The notes: generated by a model from the sequence alone, not told the origin. A stretch of DNA of 64,000 bases from an uncultured Pelagibacteraceae bacterium (GCA_902558815.1 CACEFF010000005.1:20671-84670); one strand, 5' to 3'; positions 17,618 to 27,196 are shown, counted from the first letter of the stretch. Numbers and translations are program-made.

Positions 17618-18529
17618 ATGAAAAAAAATGTAATTGTTTCACTAGCAGATGCTAATTATTTCCCTTTATTAGATGAATTGATAAGCTCTATAAAAAGATT
17701 TGATGAGAGCAGAAATGTTGCTATTTGCATTTTAGATGCAGGATTAACTCAAGAACAAAAAGAAAAGTTATCAAGTAAAGTAGATGAAATAAAATCTGCT
17801 GAATGGGATATAGATGTACCTGAGTATAAAGTTAAAGATAAAGAATGGTTAAAAAGTCAGGTATCTAGGGCATTCTTACCAAAGTATTTTCCAAAATATG
17901 AAAAGTATTTATGGATAGATTGTGATGCATGGGTAAATGATTGGAATTGTGTAGAGCTATATTTTAAAGCTTGTAATGATGGAAAACTAGGTATTACACA
18001 AACGATTGGTCCTGGATATAAAATAACATCAAAAGTAAATTGGTTAGTTGGGAAGCTAGCAATAATAAAGTCACAAAATTTTAAACACGCGGTAAAGTCA
18101 AAAATTGGATATGATAAAGCTAGAAAATTAGCTTTTGCACCTCATATTAATATTGGAGTTTTTTCATTAGAAAAGAACTCTAAAGGATGGAGTTCTTGGC
18201 AAAATAATTTGTCAAAAACATTAAAAGCAGGAAATATTTTTGGTTCAGAGGGTCTTGCAATTAATATGTCTGTATATATTGATGATTTAGAAACAGAATT
18301 TTTACCTTTAAATTGTAATTGGATTACTAGTAATTTGCTGCCAAAATTTAATCAAACAACAAATACATTTGTCGAGCCTTATTTACCAAATTATAAAATA
18401 GGAATAATGCACCTTGCAGCAGGAATTTGGCAAAATGGTAAAGATATGAGAGTAGATAAAGATATTCAAATTGAAATTGAAACTTTGGATAATAAAAAAA
18501 TAGCTAAGAGTCTCAGATTTAGAGGCTAA
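17618..18529 (+). CDS. Glycosyltransferase, GT8-like fold
   Basis: A 303-residue soluble protein with features of nucleotide-sugar transferases: VSLADANYFPLLDELISSIK at the start and a DxD in YLWIDCDAWVND (about residue 106). NIGVFSLEKNSKGW and a late GIMHLAAGIWQNG resemble the acceptor and His/Gly parts of GT8 enzymes. Family assignment is by pattern only. Its place directly after psd-pssA hints at envelope lipid or glycan modification, but operon position alone is weak evidence. Confidence 0.7.
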   Translation: MKKNVIVSLADANYFPLLDELISSIKRFDESRNVAICILDAGLTQEQKEKLSSKVDEIKSAEWDIDVPEYKVKDKEWLKSQVSRAFLPKYFPKYEKYLWIDCDAWVNDWNCVELYFKACNDGKLGITQTIGPGYKITSKVNWLVGKLAIIKSQNFKHAVKSKIGYDKARKLAFAPHINIGVFSLEKNSKGWSSWQNNLSKTLKAGNIFGSEGLAINMSVYIDDLETEFLPLNCNWITSNLLPKFNQTTNTFVEPYLPNYKIGIMHLAAGIWQNGKDMRVDKDIQIEIETLDNKKIAKSLRFRG

Positions 18530-19141
18530 TTGAAAAAAAATAAAATTTCAAAAAATTGGATTAATAAACAAAAAAGAGACATTTATGTACGTCAATCTAA
18601 AGTTGATGGATATAGGGCTAGATCAGCCTACAAACTAATTGAAATAGATGAAAAGTTTAAAATTTTTAAAGGGGGTATGAGCGTTATTGATATAGGTGCT
18701 GCACCTGGTAGTTGGTCACAGTATGCTTCTAAAAAGATTAAAAATGGGAAAGTAATTTCAATTGACCTAAAAAAAATGGAAGAAATTAAAAATACCATTC
18801 AAATTAAAGGAGATTTTACTGAAATAGATGTTCAACAAAAGATCAAAAGTTTTCTTAATAAAAAAACAGATGTAATAATGTCAGATATGGCTGTGAATAC
18901 TACAGGAATAAAAGATATAGACTCAATTCAAACAGGTGAATTATGTAAAGAAGCAATGATTTTTTCGAAAGATTTGATTTTGGATAAGGGTTTTTTTATA
19001 TCAAAAATATTTATGGGAGGCTCATTTAATGAAATTGTCGCACTAGCAAAAAAAATTTTTAAAGAAGTAAAGGTTTTTAAACCCAAATCTAGCCGCAAAG
19101 ACTCTAAAGAAAGTTTTATAATCTGCAAAAATATTAGATAG
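18530..19141 (+). CDS. rlmE: 23S rRNA 2'-O-methyltransferase (RrmJ/FtsJ)
   Basis: Methylates U2552 of 23S rRNA in 50S assembly. The 203-residue protein has the K-D-K-E tetrad pattern: Lys in RARSAYKLIEIDE, Asp in DVIMSDMAVNTTG, Lys in FISKIFMGG, Glu in KESFIICKN. The SAM-binding loop is VIDIGAAPGSWSQYA. The start appears to be TTG at 18530, overlapping the stop of the previous gene; no ATG in frame precedes the conserved SAYK segment. Confidence 0.95.
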   Translation: MKKNKISKNWINKQKRDIYVRQSKVDGYRARSAYKLIEIDEKFKIFKGGMSVIDIGAAPGSWSQYASKKIKNGKVISIDLKKMEEIKNTIQIKGDFTEIDVQQKIKSFLNKKTDVIMSDMAVNTTGIKDIDSIQTGELCKEAMIFSKDLILDKGFFISKIFMGGSFNEIVALAKKIFKEVKVFKPKSSRKDSKESFIICKNIR

Positions 19142-19178
19142 TCTCTTTAAATTTAAAAGGAATCATATATAAAAGATT

Positions 19179-20255
19179 ATGGTTCCTATAAAAGAAGCTC
19201 TAACCTTTGATGATGTAACTCTCACACCCAAGTATTCAGAGATACTTCCCACTGATGTTGATACCAGCATAAAGTTAACAGAAAATTTGAAGCTTAAAAT
19301 TCCTCTTTTGTCTGCTGCAATGGACACTATCACTGAAAGTAAAATGGCAATATCGATAGCGAAAGCTGGTGGAATAGGAATTATTCATAGAAATCTTGAT
19401 ATAAAAAAACAAATTTTAGAAATTAAAAAGGTAAAAATACAGAAATTGCTAGTGGGTGCTGCGGTAGGTGCTGGACCAAGTGAATATAAAAGAGCTGAAG
19501 CCATTTTAAAAGAAAATATAAACATGATCGTAGTCGATACTGCTCATGGTCATACTAAAAAAGTTTCAGATATTATTAGATTTATTAAAAAGAAAAAAAA
19601 CAAAAAAACTGCCTTATGTGCAGGCAATATAGCAACACCAGAGGCTGCTAAATTTTTACTAAAATTGGGTGTAGATATTATTAAAGTTGGTATAGGACCA
19701 GGTTCAATTTGCACAACAAGACTAGTAGCTGGTATTGGTGTTCCTCAACTAAGTGCAATTTTAAGTGTAAGAAATGGAGTTAAAAACAAAAATGTTAAGA
19801 TTATTTCTGATGGTGGTATAAAATATTCTGGTGATTTAGCAAAAGCTTTTGCTGCCGGAGCAGACGCTGTTATGATAGGTTCATTATTTTCTGGCACCGA
19901 TGAAACACCAGGTAAATTAATTAGAAGAAATGGAAAATTATTTAAGAGCTTTAGAGGAATGGGTTCAGTAGGCGCTATGAACAAAGGATCAGCAGATAGA
20001 TACTTCCAATCAAAACAAAAAGACACATCTAAATACGTTCCAGAGGGTGTTGAGGGATTTGCCAAATATAAAGGTAAGGTAAATGATATAATTTATAAAT
20101 TAATTGGTGGCTTAAGATCATCCATGGGATATCTTGGTTCTAAACAAATAAAATATTTAAGAGATAAACCAAAGTTTGTTAAAATCACAAAAGCTGGATT
20201 TTATGAAAGTATGGTTCATAACGTCGATATAGTTAAGAGTGATAATAAATACTAA
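19179..20255 (+). CDS. guaB: IMP dehydrogenase lacking the CBS (Bateman) domain
   Basis: Oxidises IMP to XMP, the committed step of GMP synthesis. Catalytic Cys lies in [13 protein letters not shown]. The flap has SADRYFQ with the Arg-Tyr dyad, and [19 protein letters not shown] and SMGYLGS are IMPDH-specific and absent from GMP reductase. The protein has 358 residues against about 490 in usual IMPDHs. The two CBS repeats normally inserted between IIHRNLDI...EIKKVK and LLVGAAVG are missing, with the barrel joined cleanly. The Bateman module senses purine nucleotides, so allosteric control is probably lost. Clustered with guaA. Confidence 0.95.
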   Translation: MVPIKEALTFDDVTLTPKYSEILPTDVDTSIKLTENLKLKIPLLSAAMDTITESKMAISIAKAGGIGIIHRNLDIKKQILEIKKVKIQKLLVGAAVGAGPSEYKRAEAILKENINMIVVDTAHGHTKKVSDIIRFIKKKKNKKTALCAGNIATPEAAKFLLKLGVDIIKVGIGPGSICTTRLVAGIGVPQLSAILSVRNGVKNKNVKIISDGGIKYSGDLAKAFAAGADAVMIGSLFSGTDETPGKLIRRNGKLFKSFRGMGSVGAMNKGSADRYFQSKQKDTSKYVPEGVEGFAKYKGKVNDIIYKLIGGLRSSMGYLGSKQIKYLRDKPKFVKITKAGFYESMVHNVDIVKSDNKY

Positions 20256-20695
20256 TGAGTAAAAAATTTAAATTTATAATATTTTTCTATCTATTGATAA
20301 ATATTTTTAATATTTCAAAAGGGAATGAAAATTTTTTCAATAAAGGATTAGAACTATATAAAGATAAAAAATATGAAGATGCACGTTTTATGTTTGAAAG
20401 AAGCATTGTATTTAACCCAAAAGACTCAAATTCATATCTATATTTGGCTAAAATCTATAATGTTGAAGAAGATCAAAAAAAAGAAGAAAAAAACTTAGAG
20501 GCAGCATTATTAATTGAACCAAGTAACGAAGAGGCAATATTGATGTCTATGAAGATAGCTCTAGATAAATCTAATTATTCAAAAGTTAAAGATTTATCAA
20601 AAACTTTTGCTAAAGTTTGTAAAAATTTATGTGAAGAGAATAAAGGTATTTTAGAAACTCTAGCCAATATAGAGCCAAAAAATAATGAATCTTGA
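20255..20695 (+). CDS. Small exported TPR protein
   Basis: A 146-residue protein with an N-terminal signal or anchor ([20 protein letters not shown]) followed by two to three TPR-like helical repeats ([35 protein letters not shown]). It has no catalytic motif and is probably a periplasmic interaction protein. It sits between guaB and guaA, overlapping both ends (1 bp and 11 bp), so it is cotranscribed, but a link to purine synthesis is not evident. Confidence 0.75.
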   Translation: MSKKFKFIIFFYLLINIFNISKGNENFFNKGLELYKDKKYEDARFMFERSIVFNPKDSNSYLYLAKIYNVEEDQKKEEKNLEAALLIEPSNEEAILMSMKIALDKSNYSKVKDLSKTFAKVCKNLCEENKGILETLANIEPKNNES

Positions 20696-22247
20696 TATAA
20701 GCTTAAATAAAATCTTAATTATAGATTTTGGTTCACAATTTACTCAACTAATAGCAAGAAGAATACGTGAACTAGGTGTTTATTGTGAAATAGTAAGTCA
20801 TAAAAGAATTAAGAATCAAGATATTGATAATTCTATAAAAGGTATAATTTTATCTGGCGGTCCTTTAAATGTTTATGAAATAAGTAAATATTCTTTTGAT
20901 AAAAAAATAATTGAAAATGGAACACCGGTTTTGGGTATTTGTTTTGGGCATCAGATTCTTTCCAAACTAAATGGTGGTACAGTGAAACAATCCAAACATA
21001 GGGAGTTTGGTTTAGCAAATATTAACAAAAAAAAAGATAGTCCTTTAATTAAAAATATTTTTAATAAGAAAAAAACAATCAAAGTTTGGATGAGCCATGC
21101 CGATCAAGTTTCTAAACTACCTAAAAATTTTAAAGTAGTCGCTTCAAGTCAAAACTCAAAATTTTCTATTATCGAGAATAAATTCAAAAAATTTTATGGG
21201 GTACAATTTCATCCAGAGGTGACTCACACAGAAAATGGAAAAAAATTTATTAGTAATTTTATTTTTTTAATATGTCGAATTAAAAGAAATTGGTCCTCAA
21301 AAGATCAAAAAAAGAAATTAATAAAAGATGTAAAAAAACAAGTAGGGGAAAACAAGGTTATATGTGCACTTTCTGGAGGAGTAGATAGTAGTGTAGTTGC
21401 CCAACTATTAAATAAGGCAATTGGTAAAAAACTTTATTGCATTTTTGTAAATACTGGCCTTCTAAGAAAAAATGAGGAGAAACAAGTGGTAGAAACTTTT
21501 AAAAAAAGATTAAAGATTAATTTAATTTATGTAAATGCTGAAAACGAATTCATTAAAAGATTAACTAACATTTCTGATCCAGAAAAAAAAAGGAAAATAA
21601 TTGGAAATCTATTTATTGAAATTTTTGAACGATATGCAAAAAAAATTAAAAATGTTAAATATTTGGCGCAAGGAACACTTTATCCAGATCTGATAGAAAG
21701 CAAATCTGTTACTGGCAGTCAAACTTCAAAAATTAAGTCTCATCATAATGTTGGTGGTTTACCAAAAAAAATGAAACTTAAACTTGTAGAGCCATTAAAG
21801 TTTTTATTTAAGGATGAAGTTAGAAAATTAGGATTAGAGTTAAATTTAAGTAAAGAAATCATTTCACGACATCCTTTTCCAGGTCCTGGTTTGGCGATTA
21901 GAATGCCAGGTATAATCACAAAAGAAAAAATAGATATTCTAAAGGATGCAGATCACTATTTTATCCAAGCTTTGAAAAAAAATAATCTTTATCATAAAAT
22001 TTGGCAAGCTTACGCAGCATTGCTTCCTGTAAAAACAGTAGGGGTTATGGGTGATAATAGAACATATGAATATTTATGTTTACTAAGGGCAATAACTTCT
22101 GAAGATGGTATGACAGCTGACTTTTTTGAATTTAAAAAATCATTTTTACAAATGATTTCAAATAAAATTGTGAATAGCATTAGAGGAATTAATAGAGTAG
22201 TTTATGATGTTACATCAAAACCTCCTAGTACTATTGAGCTAGAATAA
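20685..22247 (+). CDS. guaA: GMP synthase (glutamine-hydrolysing)
   Basis: Converts XMP to GMP with glutamine. The 520-residue chain has the class I amidotransferase domain first (nucleophile Cys in LGICFGHQI, catalytic His-Glu in VQFHPEVTH). Then come the ATP-pyrophosphatase domain (PP-loop [14 protein letters not shown]) and the C-terminal dimerisation domain ([12 protein letters not shown], ending KPPSTIELE). Complete and canonical. It is coupled to guaB through the small TPR gene and followed 1 bp later by panB. Confidence 0.98.
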   Translation: MNLDISLNKILIIDFGSQFTQLIARRIRELGVYCEIVSHKRIKNQDIDNSIKGIILSGGPLNVYEISKYSFDKKIIENGTPVLGICFGHQILSKLNGGTVKQSKHREFGLANINKKKDSPLIKNIFNKKKTIKVWMSHADQVSKLPKNFKVVASSQNSKFSIIENKFKKFYGVQFHPEVTHTENGKKFISNFIFLICRIKRNWSSKDQKKKLIKDVKKQVGENKVICALSGGVDSSVVAQLLNKAIGKKLYCIFVNTGLLRKNEEKQVVETFKKRLKINLIYVNAENEFIKRLTNISDPEKKRKIIGNLFIEIFERYAKKIKNVKYLAQGTLYPDLIESKSVTGSQTSKIKSHHNVGGLPKKMKLKLVEPLKFLFKDEVRKLGLELNLSKEIISRHPFPGPGLAIRMPGIITKEKIDILKDADHYFIQALKKNNLYHKIWQAYAALLPVKTVGVMGDNRTYEYLCLLRAITSEDGMTADFFEFKKSFLQMISNKIVNSIRGINRVVYDVTSKPPSTIELE

Positions 22248-22248
22248 A

Positions 22249-23028
22249 ATGAATAGAAATATTAAAAATATTTTAAATAAAAAAAATAAATCTAAACTAG
22301 TTTGTCTCACAGCTTATTCAAAAAATATTGCTTCTATTTTGGATAATCATTGTGATATAATTTTAGTAGGTGATTCACTTGGTTCTGTTCTTTACAATTA
22401 TAAATCAACGAAGGAAGTTACCCTTGATACAATGATTAATCATTCAAAAAGCGTAAGGCTTGGAGTGAAGAAGTCTTTAATGGTTGTTGACATGCCATTT
22501 AATACGTACCGTAATCCAAAAGAAGCTCTTAAAAATGCAAAATTAGTAATTAAAAAAACTAAATGTGATGCAGTGAAATTAGAAGGCGGGAAAAAAATTA
22601 TATCTATAGTTAAAAAATTAGTTAAGAATAAAATTCCAGTAATGGGACACCTTGGTATTTTACCACAAACAGACAAGAAATTTACTTTTAAAGGAAAAAA
22701 ATCATTTGAAAGAAATAGAATTTTAAAGGAGGCTAAATTACTAGAGGCAGCAGGAATTTTTTCAATTGTATTAGAATGTATTGAACTCAAACTATCAAAA
22801 GTGATAACAAACAAATTAACTATACCAACTATTGGCATTGGCTCTTCTGCAAATTGTGATGGTCAAGTATTAGTAATTGATGATCTAATTGGCTTAAGTG
22901 AAAGTAAATTTAGGTTTGTTAAAAAATACGTTAATATGAGTAAGATTATTAATGGAGCAGTTAGAAAATATAAACATGAAGTATTAAGAAAACAATTTCC
23001 TAAATCTAAACATTCTTTTAAAAATTAG
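22249..23028 (+). CDS. panB: 3-methyl-2-oxobutanoate hydroxymethyltransferase
   Basis: First committed step of pantothenate synthesis: transfers a hydroxymethyl from methylene-tetrahydrofolate to ketoisovalerate to give ketopantoate. The 259-residue barrel has LVGDSLGSVLYNYKSTKEVT (metal-binding Asp) and MVVDMPFNTY. CDAVKLEGG, GHLGILPQ, GIFSIVLECI and the catalytic-site TIGIGSSANCDGQVLV also match. No panC or panE lies nearby, so the rest of the pathway must be elsewhere or absent. Confidence 0.95.
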   Translation: MNRNIKNILNKKNKSKLVCLTAYSKNIASILDNHCDIILVGDSLGSVLYNYKSTKEVTLDTMINHSKSVRLGVKKSLMVVDMPFNTYRNPKEALKNAKLVIKKTKCDAVKLEGGKKIISIVKKLVKNKIPVMGHLGILPQTDKKFTFKGKKSFERNRILKEAKLLEAAGIFSIVLECIELKLSKVITNKLTIPTIGIGSSANCDGQVLVIDDLIGLSESKFRFVKKYVNMSKIINGAVRKYKHEVLRKQFPKSKHSFKN

Positions 23029-23033
23029 ATTTA

Positions 23034-24515
23034 TTAACCCATAGTAAATGGATCAGACATCGGTTTATCAGACGAATTGTACCATGTAGTTTTTATTCTG
23101 GTATATTCTTTAATAGACTCTATGCCCGCCTCTTTTCCAAAGCCACTATCTTTTATTCCTCCAAAGGGCGCCATAGGTGATATAAGTCTATAAGTGTTTA
23201 TGAATACAATTCCTGCTCTTATAGCTTTTGAAACTCTAAGCCCTCTTGCGAAATTAGAGGTGTAAACTCCTGATGATAATCCATATTTATTATCATTCAT
23301 TTTCTCTATAACCTCATCTTCTTTATCAAATTTCATAACTGATAAAATTGGACCAAACAATTCATTTTCTGCAACTGGTAGATTATGATTCTCACATTCA
23401 ATAATTGTTGCTGGAAAATAATAACCTTTATTTGAAACAGAAGATCTTTTCCCCCCACATCTAATTTTTCCACCTTGTTCAATTGTAGCCTTAATATTTT
23501 TTTCTATATTTTCTAACTGTTTAAAACTATTTAGAGGTCCCATCTGTGTATCTCTATCCATAGGGGCTCCTAATTTGATTTTTTCAGCTTTAGTAATTAA
23601 TTTATTGAGAAATTGATCATAAATTTTAGACTGAAGATAAAGTCTTGAACCTGCAATACAACTTTGACCACTAGCACCAAATATTCCTGCAGTGATACCA
23701 TTTAAAGCATTTTCTTGATCAGCATCGTCAAAAACCACAACAGGACTTTTTCCTCCAAGCTCTAAACTTACTTGAGATAAGTTTTCAGCAGAATTTTTTA
23801 AAATATGTTTTGCTGTCTCTGGCCCACCTGTAAAGGCGATTCTTTCTATAAGATGATGAGTAGTTAGTGCCTTACCACATGGTTCACCAAGTCCAGTAAT
23901 TATATTAATCACTCCTTTTGGTAATCCAGCTTTTTCAATTAATTTTGCAAACTCTAATAAAGTAACAGGTGCAAGTTCTGATGCTTTTATTACAACAGTA
24001 TTACCCATTGCAAGAGCTGGTGCCAGTTTAACAGCAGTTAAAAGCATTTGAGAGTTCCAAGGAATTATTGCTGCAACAACACCTATTGGAATTCTTGTTG
24101 TGGTAACTTGCATATCAGGTTTATCAATTGGGACAACAGTACCTTCAACTTTATCAGCTAGACCTGCAAAGTAATCATAATATTCCGCGATGTAATTTGC
24201 TTGAGTTTTTGTTTCTCTATAAAGTTTTCCAGTATCAATAGTTTCAATTTTTCCTAAATGCTCAGCATTTTCTCTTAGTTGATCAGCAATTAATCTTAAA
24301 TATTTTGCTCTATCTTTTGGATGAAGTTTAGACCAATTATTTTCAAAAGCTTTTTGAGCTGACTGGACAGCTCTATCAACATCTTTTTCATTAGCCTCTG
24401 GAACCGTAGCCCAAACTTCATTGTTTTCTGGATTTAAGGTTTCAATTTTTTTTCCTGAAGATGAATCTACCCATTCACCATCAATATACATTCTAAAATT
24501 TTCAATTTTTGACAT
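23034..24515 (-). CDS. NAD(P)-dependent aldehyde dehydrogenase of a catabolic cluster
   Basis: A 493-residue ALDH with all active-site landmarks: AAIIPWNSQMLL, the cofactor loop IAFTGGPETAKHI, general-base Glu in SLELGGKSPVVVF, nucleophile Cys in GASGQSCIAGSR, and ELFGPILSVM. Last gene of a four-gene minus-strand run (LLM monooxygenase, DUF1185, alpha/beta hydrolase, ALDH) with spacing of 5 bp or less. The ALDH would oxidise a semialdehyde made by ring opening upstream. TgnC of trigonelline degradation is an ALDH in a similar context, but I cannot confirm orthology. Confidence 0.93.
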   Translation of the reverse strand: MSKIENFRMYIDGEWVDSSSGKKIETLNPENNEVWATVPEANEKDVDRAVQSAQKAFENNWSKLHPKDRAKYLRLIADQLRENAEHLGKIETIDTGKLYRETKTQANYIAEYYDYFAGLADKVEGTVVPIDKPDMQVTTTRIPIGVVAAIIPWNSQMLLTAVKLAPALAMGNTVVIKASELAPVTLLEFAKLIEKAGLPKGVINIITGLGEPCGKALTTHHLIERIAFTGGPETAKHILKNSAENLSQVSLELGGKSPVVVFDDADQENALNGITAGIFGASGQSCIAGSRLYLQSKIYDQFLNKLITKAEKIKLGAPMDRDTQMGPLNSFKQLENIEKNIKATIEQGGKIRCGGKRSSVSNKGYYFPATIIECENHNLPVAENELFGPILSVMKFDKEDEVIEKMNDNKYGLSSGVYTSNFARGLRVSKAIRAGIVFINTYRLISPMAPFGGIKDSGFGKEAGIESIKEYTRIKTTWYNSSDKPMSDPFTMG

Positions 24516-25298
24516 TTAATTACTAATAAATTTTTTAATATTCATATTAACATCATCTGAACATTCTATACTACAAAGATGTTTTCCATTTTTAATTTCA
24601 ATATAAGTAGAATTAACAAGGTCTTTAACCAATTCTTTCGACATTGCTGGAGTCGAACCAATATCGTCAGAGCCAGTCATCACTAAAGTTTTTCTATCTA
24701 TTTTTTTGATAGCTTCCAAATCATCATAATGATTAGCAAATAACTCATACGCTTTTAAAAAATTTTTATGATCCTCTGGTTTTTTATTTAAAATATTCAT
24801 GAATAAATCGTAAGTTTTTGGATTATCATCAAGATATTCATCACTAAACCACCTTTTTAAAGCCTGTTTAGATATAGGTTTATTCAATTTGGCTTGATTG
24901 TATCTATCCAATACAAGAGCTCTTTCTTGAGCTGATCTTTTATAAGTTGTCCCGATTAGTATAAGTTTTTCAACTTTATTTTGAAAATGAGAGGAAAAAT
25001 CCAATGCAATTAAAGAGCCCAAAGAAAAACCTACAAGATTTATTTTTTCTATTTTTAAATGATCTAGAAGTCCTAGAAGCTGATCAGAAAAATCTTTAAG
25101 GCTTAATTTGTCTTTATTGTTAGGAGTTTTTCCGTGACCTAATAAGTCATAAGTCAAAATTGAAAATTCATTTAAGTAATTTACTTGATCACCCCACATT
25201 TGATGATCTAGACCTACTCCATGAATAAATACAACAGGTATTGAGTCTTTTTTATTTAAAAAGTAATAATTTTGATTTGGATCAAAATTTTGAGGCAT
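24516..25298 (-). CDS. Alpha/beta-hydrolase of a catabolic cluster
   Basis: A 260-residue alpha/beta-hydrolase. The oxyanion region is VVFIHGVGLDHQMWGDQ, the nucleophile elbow NLVGFSLGSLIAL, the acid Asp in VMTGSDDIGST and the His in NGKHLCSIE. Closest in style to enol-lactone hydrolases and the amide-splitting hydrolases of pyridine catabolism. It is cotranscribed with the ALDH (adjacent start and stop) and DUF1185 genes. It probably hydrolyses an open-chain amide or lactone intermediate; the substrate is not determinable from sequence. Confidence 0.9.
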   Translation of the reverse strand: MPQNFDPNQNYYFLNKKDSIPVVFIHGVGLDHQMWGDQVNYLNEFSILTYDLLGHGKTPNNKDKLSLKDFSDQLLGLLDHLKIEKINLVGFSLGSLIALDFSSHFQNKVEKLILIGTTYKRSAQERALVLDRYNQAKLNKPISKQALKRWFSDEYLDDNPKTYDLFMNILNKKPEDHKNFLKAYELFANHYDDLEAIKKIDRKTLVMTGSDDIGSTPAMSKELVKDLVNSTYIEIKNGKHLCSIECSDDVNMNIKKFISN

Positions 25299-25302
25299 GA
25301 AA

Positions 25303-25890
25303 TTATTTAGGATCTAATCCCATTTCTTTCATATCTTGATATCGATCTCCAGTCCTAGCATGAGCTCGACCACTTGATGCTCCACCTATTGCAATTACAA
25401 TTTCATTATCAAAAGGCGCATCGTGAATAGTAAACTCATGAGTTAAATAATATGGTCTTAAACCTGAATCTGTTTTATGCATCATAGGTATCGACATCTT
25501 AGAACCCGCAGGACCTCTAGTGTTTGTAAAACTTAAATATGAGGTACCCCCAACTGCATCTCTAAATTTATTTCCAAATCTTAAAGTATGAATAAAAGCC
25601 GAAGCATGTTCTATTTCACCATTTAGCCCTACAGTTCCTGCTTTTCCATAGGCTAAAATTTTTTCAGGTGAACCTATTTCTTTTATTAATTCTGGAACTA
25701 AAATATCACCAAGCTTCGGAGCTAAATCTAAAATGATAGGTTTTAAGTCTTCTACAAATCCTTTTTCTGCCCAAGGATTTTTAAATACTGCAGCCACAGA
25801 AACTAATAGGACAGGCTCTTTAGCTTTCTTTCCACCTTCGATGAAAGTTTTATCAACAAATTTTGTAAACTTTCTAAGCTCTAAATCCAT
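25303..25890 (-). CDS. DUF1185 (amino acid synthesis) family protein
   Basis: A 195-residue protein of a family annotated only as amino acid synthesis or DUF1185. It is recognised from LRKFTKFVDKTFIEGGKKA, AYGKAGTVGLNGEIEHASAF and the end VIAIGGASSGRAHARTGDR. No known catalytic motif is evident. The start codon overlaps the monooxygenase stop by 1 bp. Tight coupling to a luciferase-like oxygenase suggests a partner or a downstream step in ring opening. Genuine function unknown. Confidence 0.85.
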   Translation of the reverse strand: MDLELRKFTKFVDKTFIEGGKKAKEPVLLVSVAAVFKNPWAEKGFVEDLKPIILDLAPKLGDILVPELIKEIGSPEKILAYGKAGTVGLNGEIEHASAFIHTLRFGNKFRDAVGGTSYLSFTNTRGPAGSKMSIPMMHKTDSGLRPYYLTHEFTIHDAPFDNEIVIAIGGASSGRAHARTGDRYQDMKEMGLDPK

Positions 25891-27056
25891 TAACCTGCTT
25901 TTTCTATATTAGAAGAATCGAAATTAATTTTTGGAATTACTTCATCATTAAATAATTTAATACTTCTCATACAAGCTTTGTGGTCTATACCAGGAAAGTT
26001 AGACCAAACCTGAAGATTTTGTAAGTTTAATTCAGATTTTAACTCATTAATTTTATTAACAACATATTCAGGAGTACCAAATAATAAATTTCTTTTGTGA
26101 AGAAAATCATAATTCAATAAGTCTAATTTATGTTTTGTCTCAGGTAATTCTTCACCAGGATCCATATGATTTCCTAAGCCTCTCCAGTGACAAACCCATT
26201 TCATATAATTAATGATATGTTCGCCTGCTAATTTTTCTGCCTCTTCCATAGTTTCAGCAACAAACATATCTCTTACTAAAGATATACCTTCTCCTAATGG
26301 AACGTCTCTATTCTCAGCTTTTGATTTTGCATCTCTGTATATCTCAAACCTTTTCTTAAGAGCTTTAACAGTTGGTATCCACATAATTGTATTTAAACCA
26401 TTTTGTGCAGCCCACTCAATTGATCTAGCACCATCAACAACTTGCCATATAGGAGGATGTGGTGATTGTTTGGGTTTTGGTACAATACTTATTTTTTTTA
26501 TTTCATTTGTTTTTGTGTCTAAAAATTTTTCATTTGGAGGACTCATGTCGTGTTGCCAAACAAAATTTGGCGATGGATAAGTGTAAAACTCTCCTTTATG
26601 ACTAAAAAACTCTTCAGTCCAAGCTTTTTTCATAATTGTTAAAGACTCCTCAAATAACCTGAAGTTTTTTGCTTGGTCTTTAAGATCGGCTTCTTTATTC
26701 ATATTAATAGCTTCTCTTCCATAAATTCCTCTACCAATACCAACTTCGACTCTGCCACCAGATAATTGATCAAGTAGTGCTATGTCTTCAGCTAGACGAA
26801 TTGGGTTGTGAAACGTAATTACATTACAAGCTTGGCCAATTCTAATTTGTTTAGTTCGAGCTGCAGCATCAACACCCATCATCAAAGGGTTTGTACAAGA
26901 TTCCATTCCCTCATGATTAAAATGATGTTCAGTATACCAAATTGAATTCCAATTATTTTCATCACAATAAGTTGTGATTTCTTTAGTTTCATCTAACAGT
27001 TGATTGTAGGGTTTATGATCCCAGTTTGTAGTGTTGCAAAAATATCCAAATTTCAT
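25890..27056 (-). CDS. Luciferase-like (LLM class) flavin monooxygenase
   Basis: FMNH2-dependent oxygenase of 388 residues. TIM-barrel landmarks are WYTEHHFNHEG, MMGVDAAARTKQIRIGQA, NPIRLAEDIALLDQLSGGRV, EVGIGRGIYG and PHPPIWQVVDGARS. First gene of its operon, with a strong Shine-Dalgarno (AAGGAGG, 27062-27068) before ATG 27056. Members of this class open N-heterocycles (TgnB in trigonelline, RutA in pyrimidine degradation). No separate flavin reductase lies nearby, so reduced flavin must come from elsewhere. Confidence 0.92.
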   Translation of the reverse strand: MKFGYFCNTTNWDHKPYNQLLDETKEITTYCDENNWNSIWYTEHHFNHEGMESCTNPLMMGVDAAARTKQIRIGQACNVITFHNPIRLAEDIALLDQLSGGRVEVGIGRGIYGREAINMNKEADLKDQAKNFRLFEESLTIMKKAWTEEFFSHKGEFYTYPSPNFVWQHDMSPPNEKFLDTKTNEIKKISIVPKPKQSPHPPIWQVVDGARSIEWAAQNGLNTIMWIPTVKALKKRFEIYRDAKSKAENRDVPLGEGISLVRDMFVAETMEEAEKLAGEHIINYMKWVCHWRGLGNHMDPGEELPETKHKLDLLNYDFLHKRNLLFGTPEYVVNKINELKSELNLQNLQVWSNFPGIDHKACMRSIKLFNDEVIPKINFDSSNIEKAG

Positions 27057-27163
27057 TCGAACCTCCTTAAATAATTAAATCTAAGACGATTGATCCCACT
27101 TTCGTATTTTGTAAATATCGACGAGTTATATATCGCTCAATCAATACTGTAATTTAACTAGAC

Positions 27164-27189
27164 TATTTAATCAATATATATTTAATCAA
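27164..27189. repeat. Paired 11-bp direct repeat in a divergent control region
   Basis: TATTTAATCAA occurs twice (27164-27174 and 27179-27189) with a 15-bp period, and a related CTCAATCAATA lies at 27136-27146. The second copy ends 7 bases before the ATG at 27197, where a ribosome site should be. The region separates two divergent catabolic gene runs, so it could be a shared operator. No regulator gene is adjacent. Confidence 0.45.
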
Positions 27190-27196
27190 GCTTTAG

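Noticed and set aside
19179..20255. GMP reductase (guaC) as identity for the short IMPDH-like gene
   Set aside because: The RYFQ flap and PEGVEG text are IMPDH-type, and guaA is adjacent. Length alone suggested GuaC.
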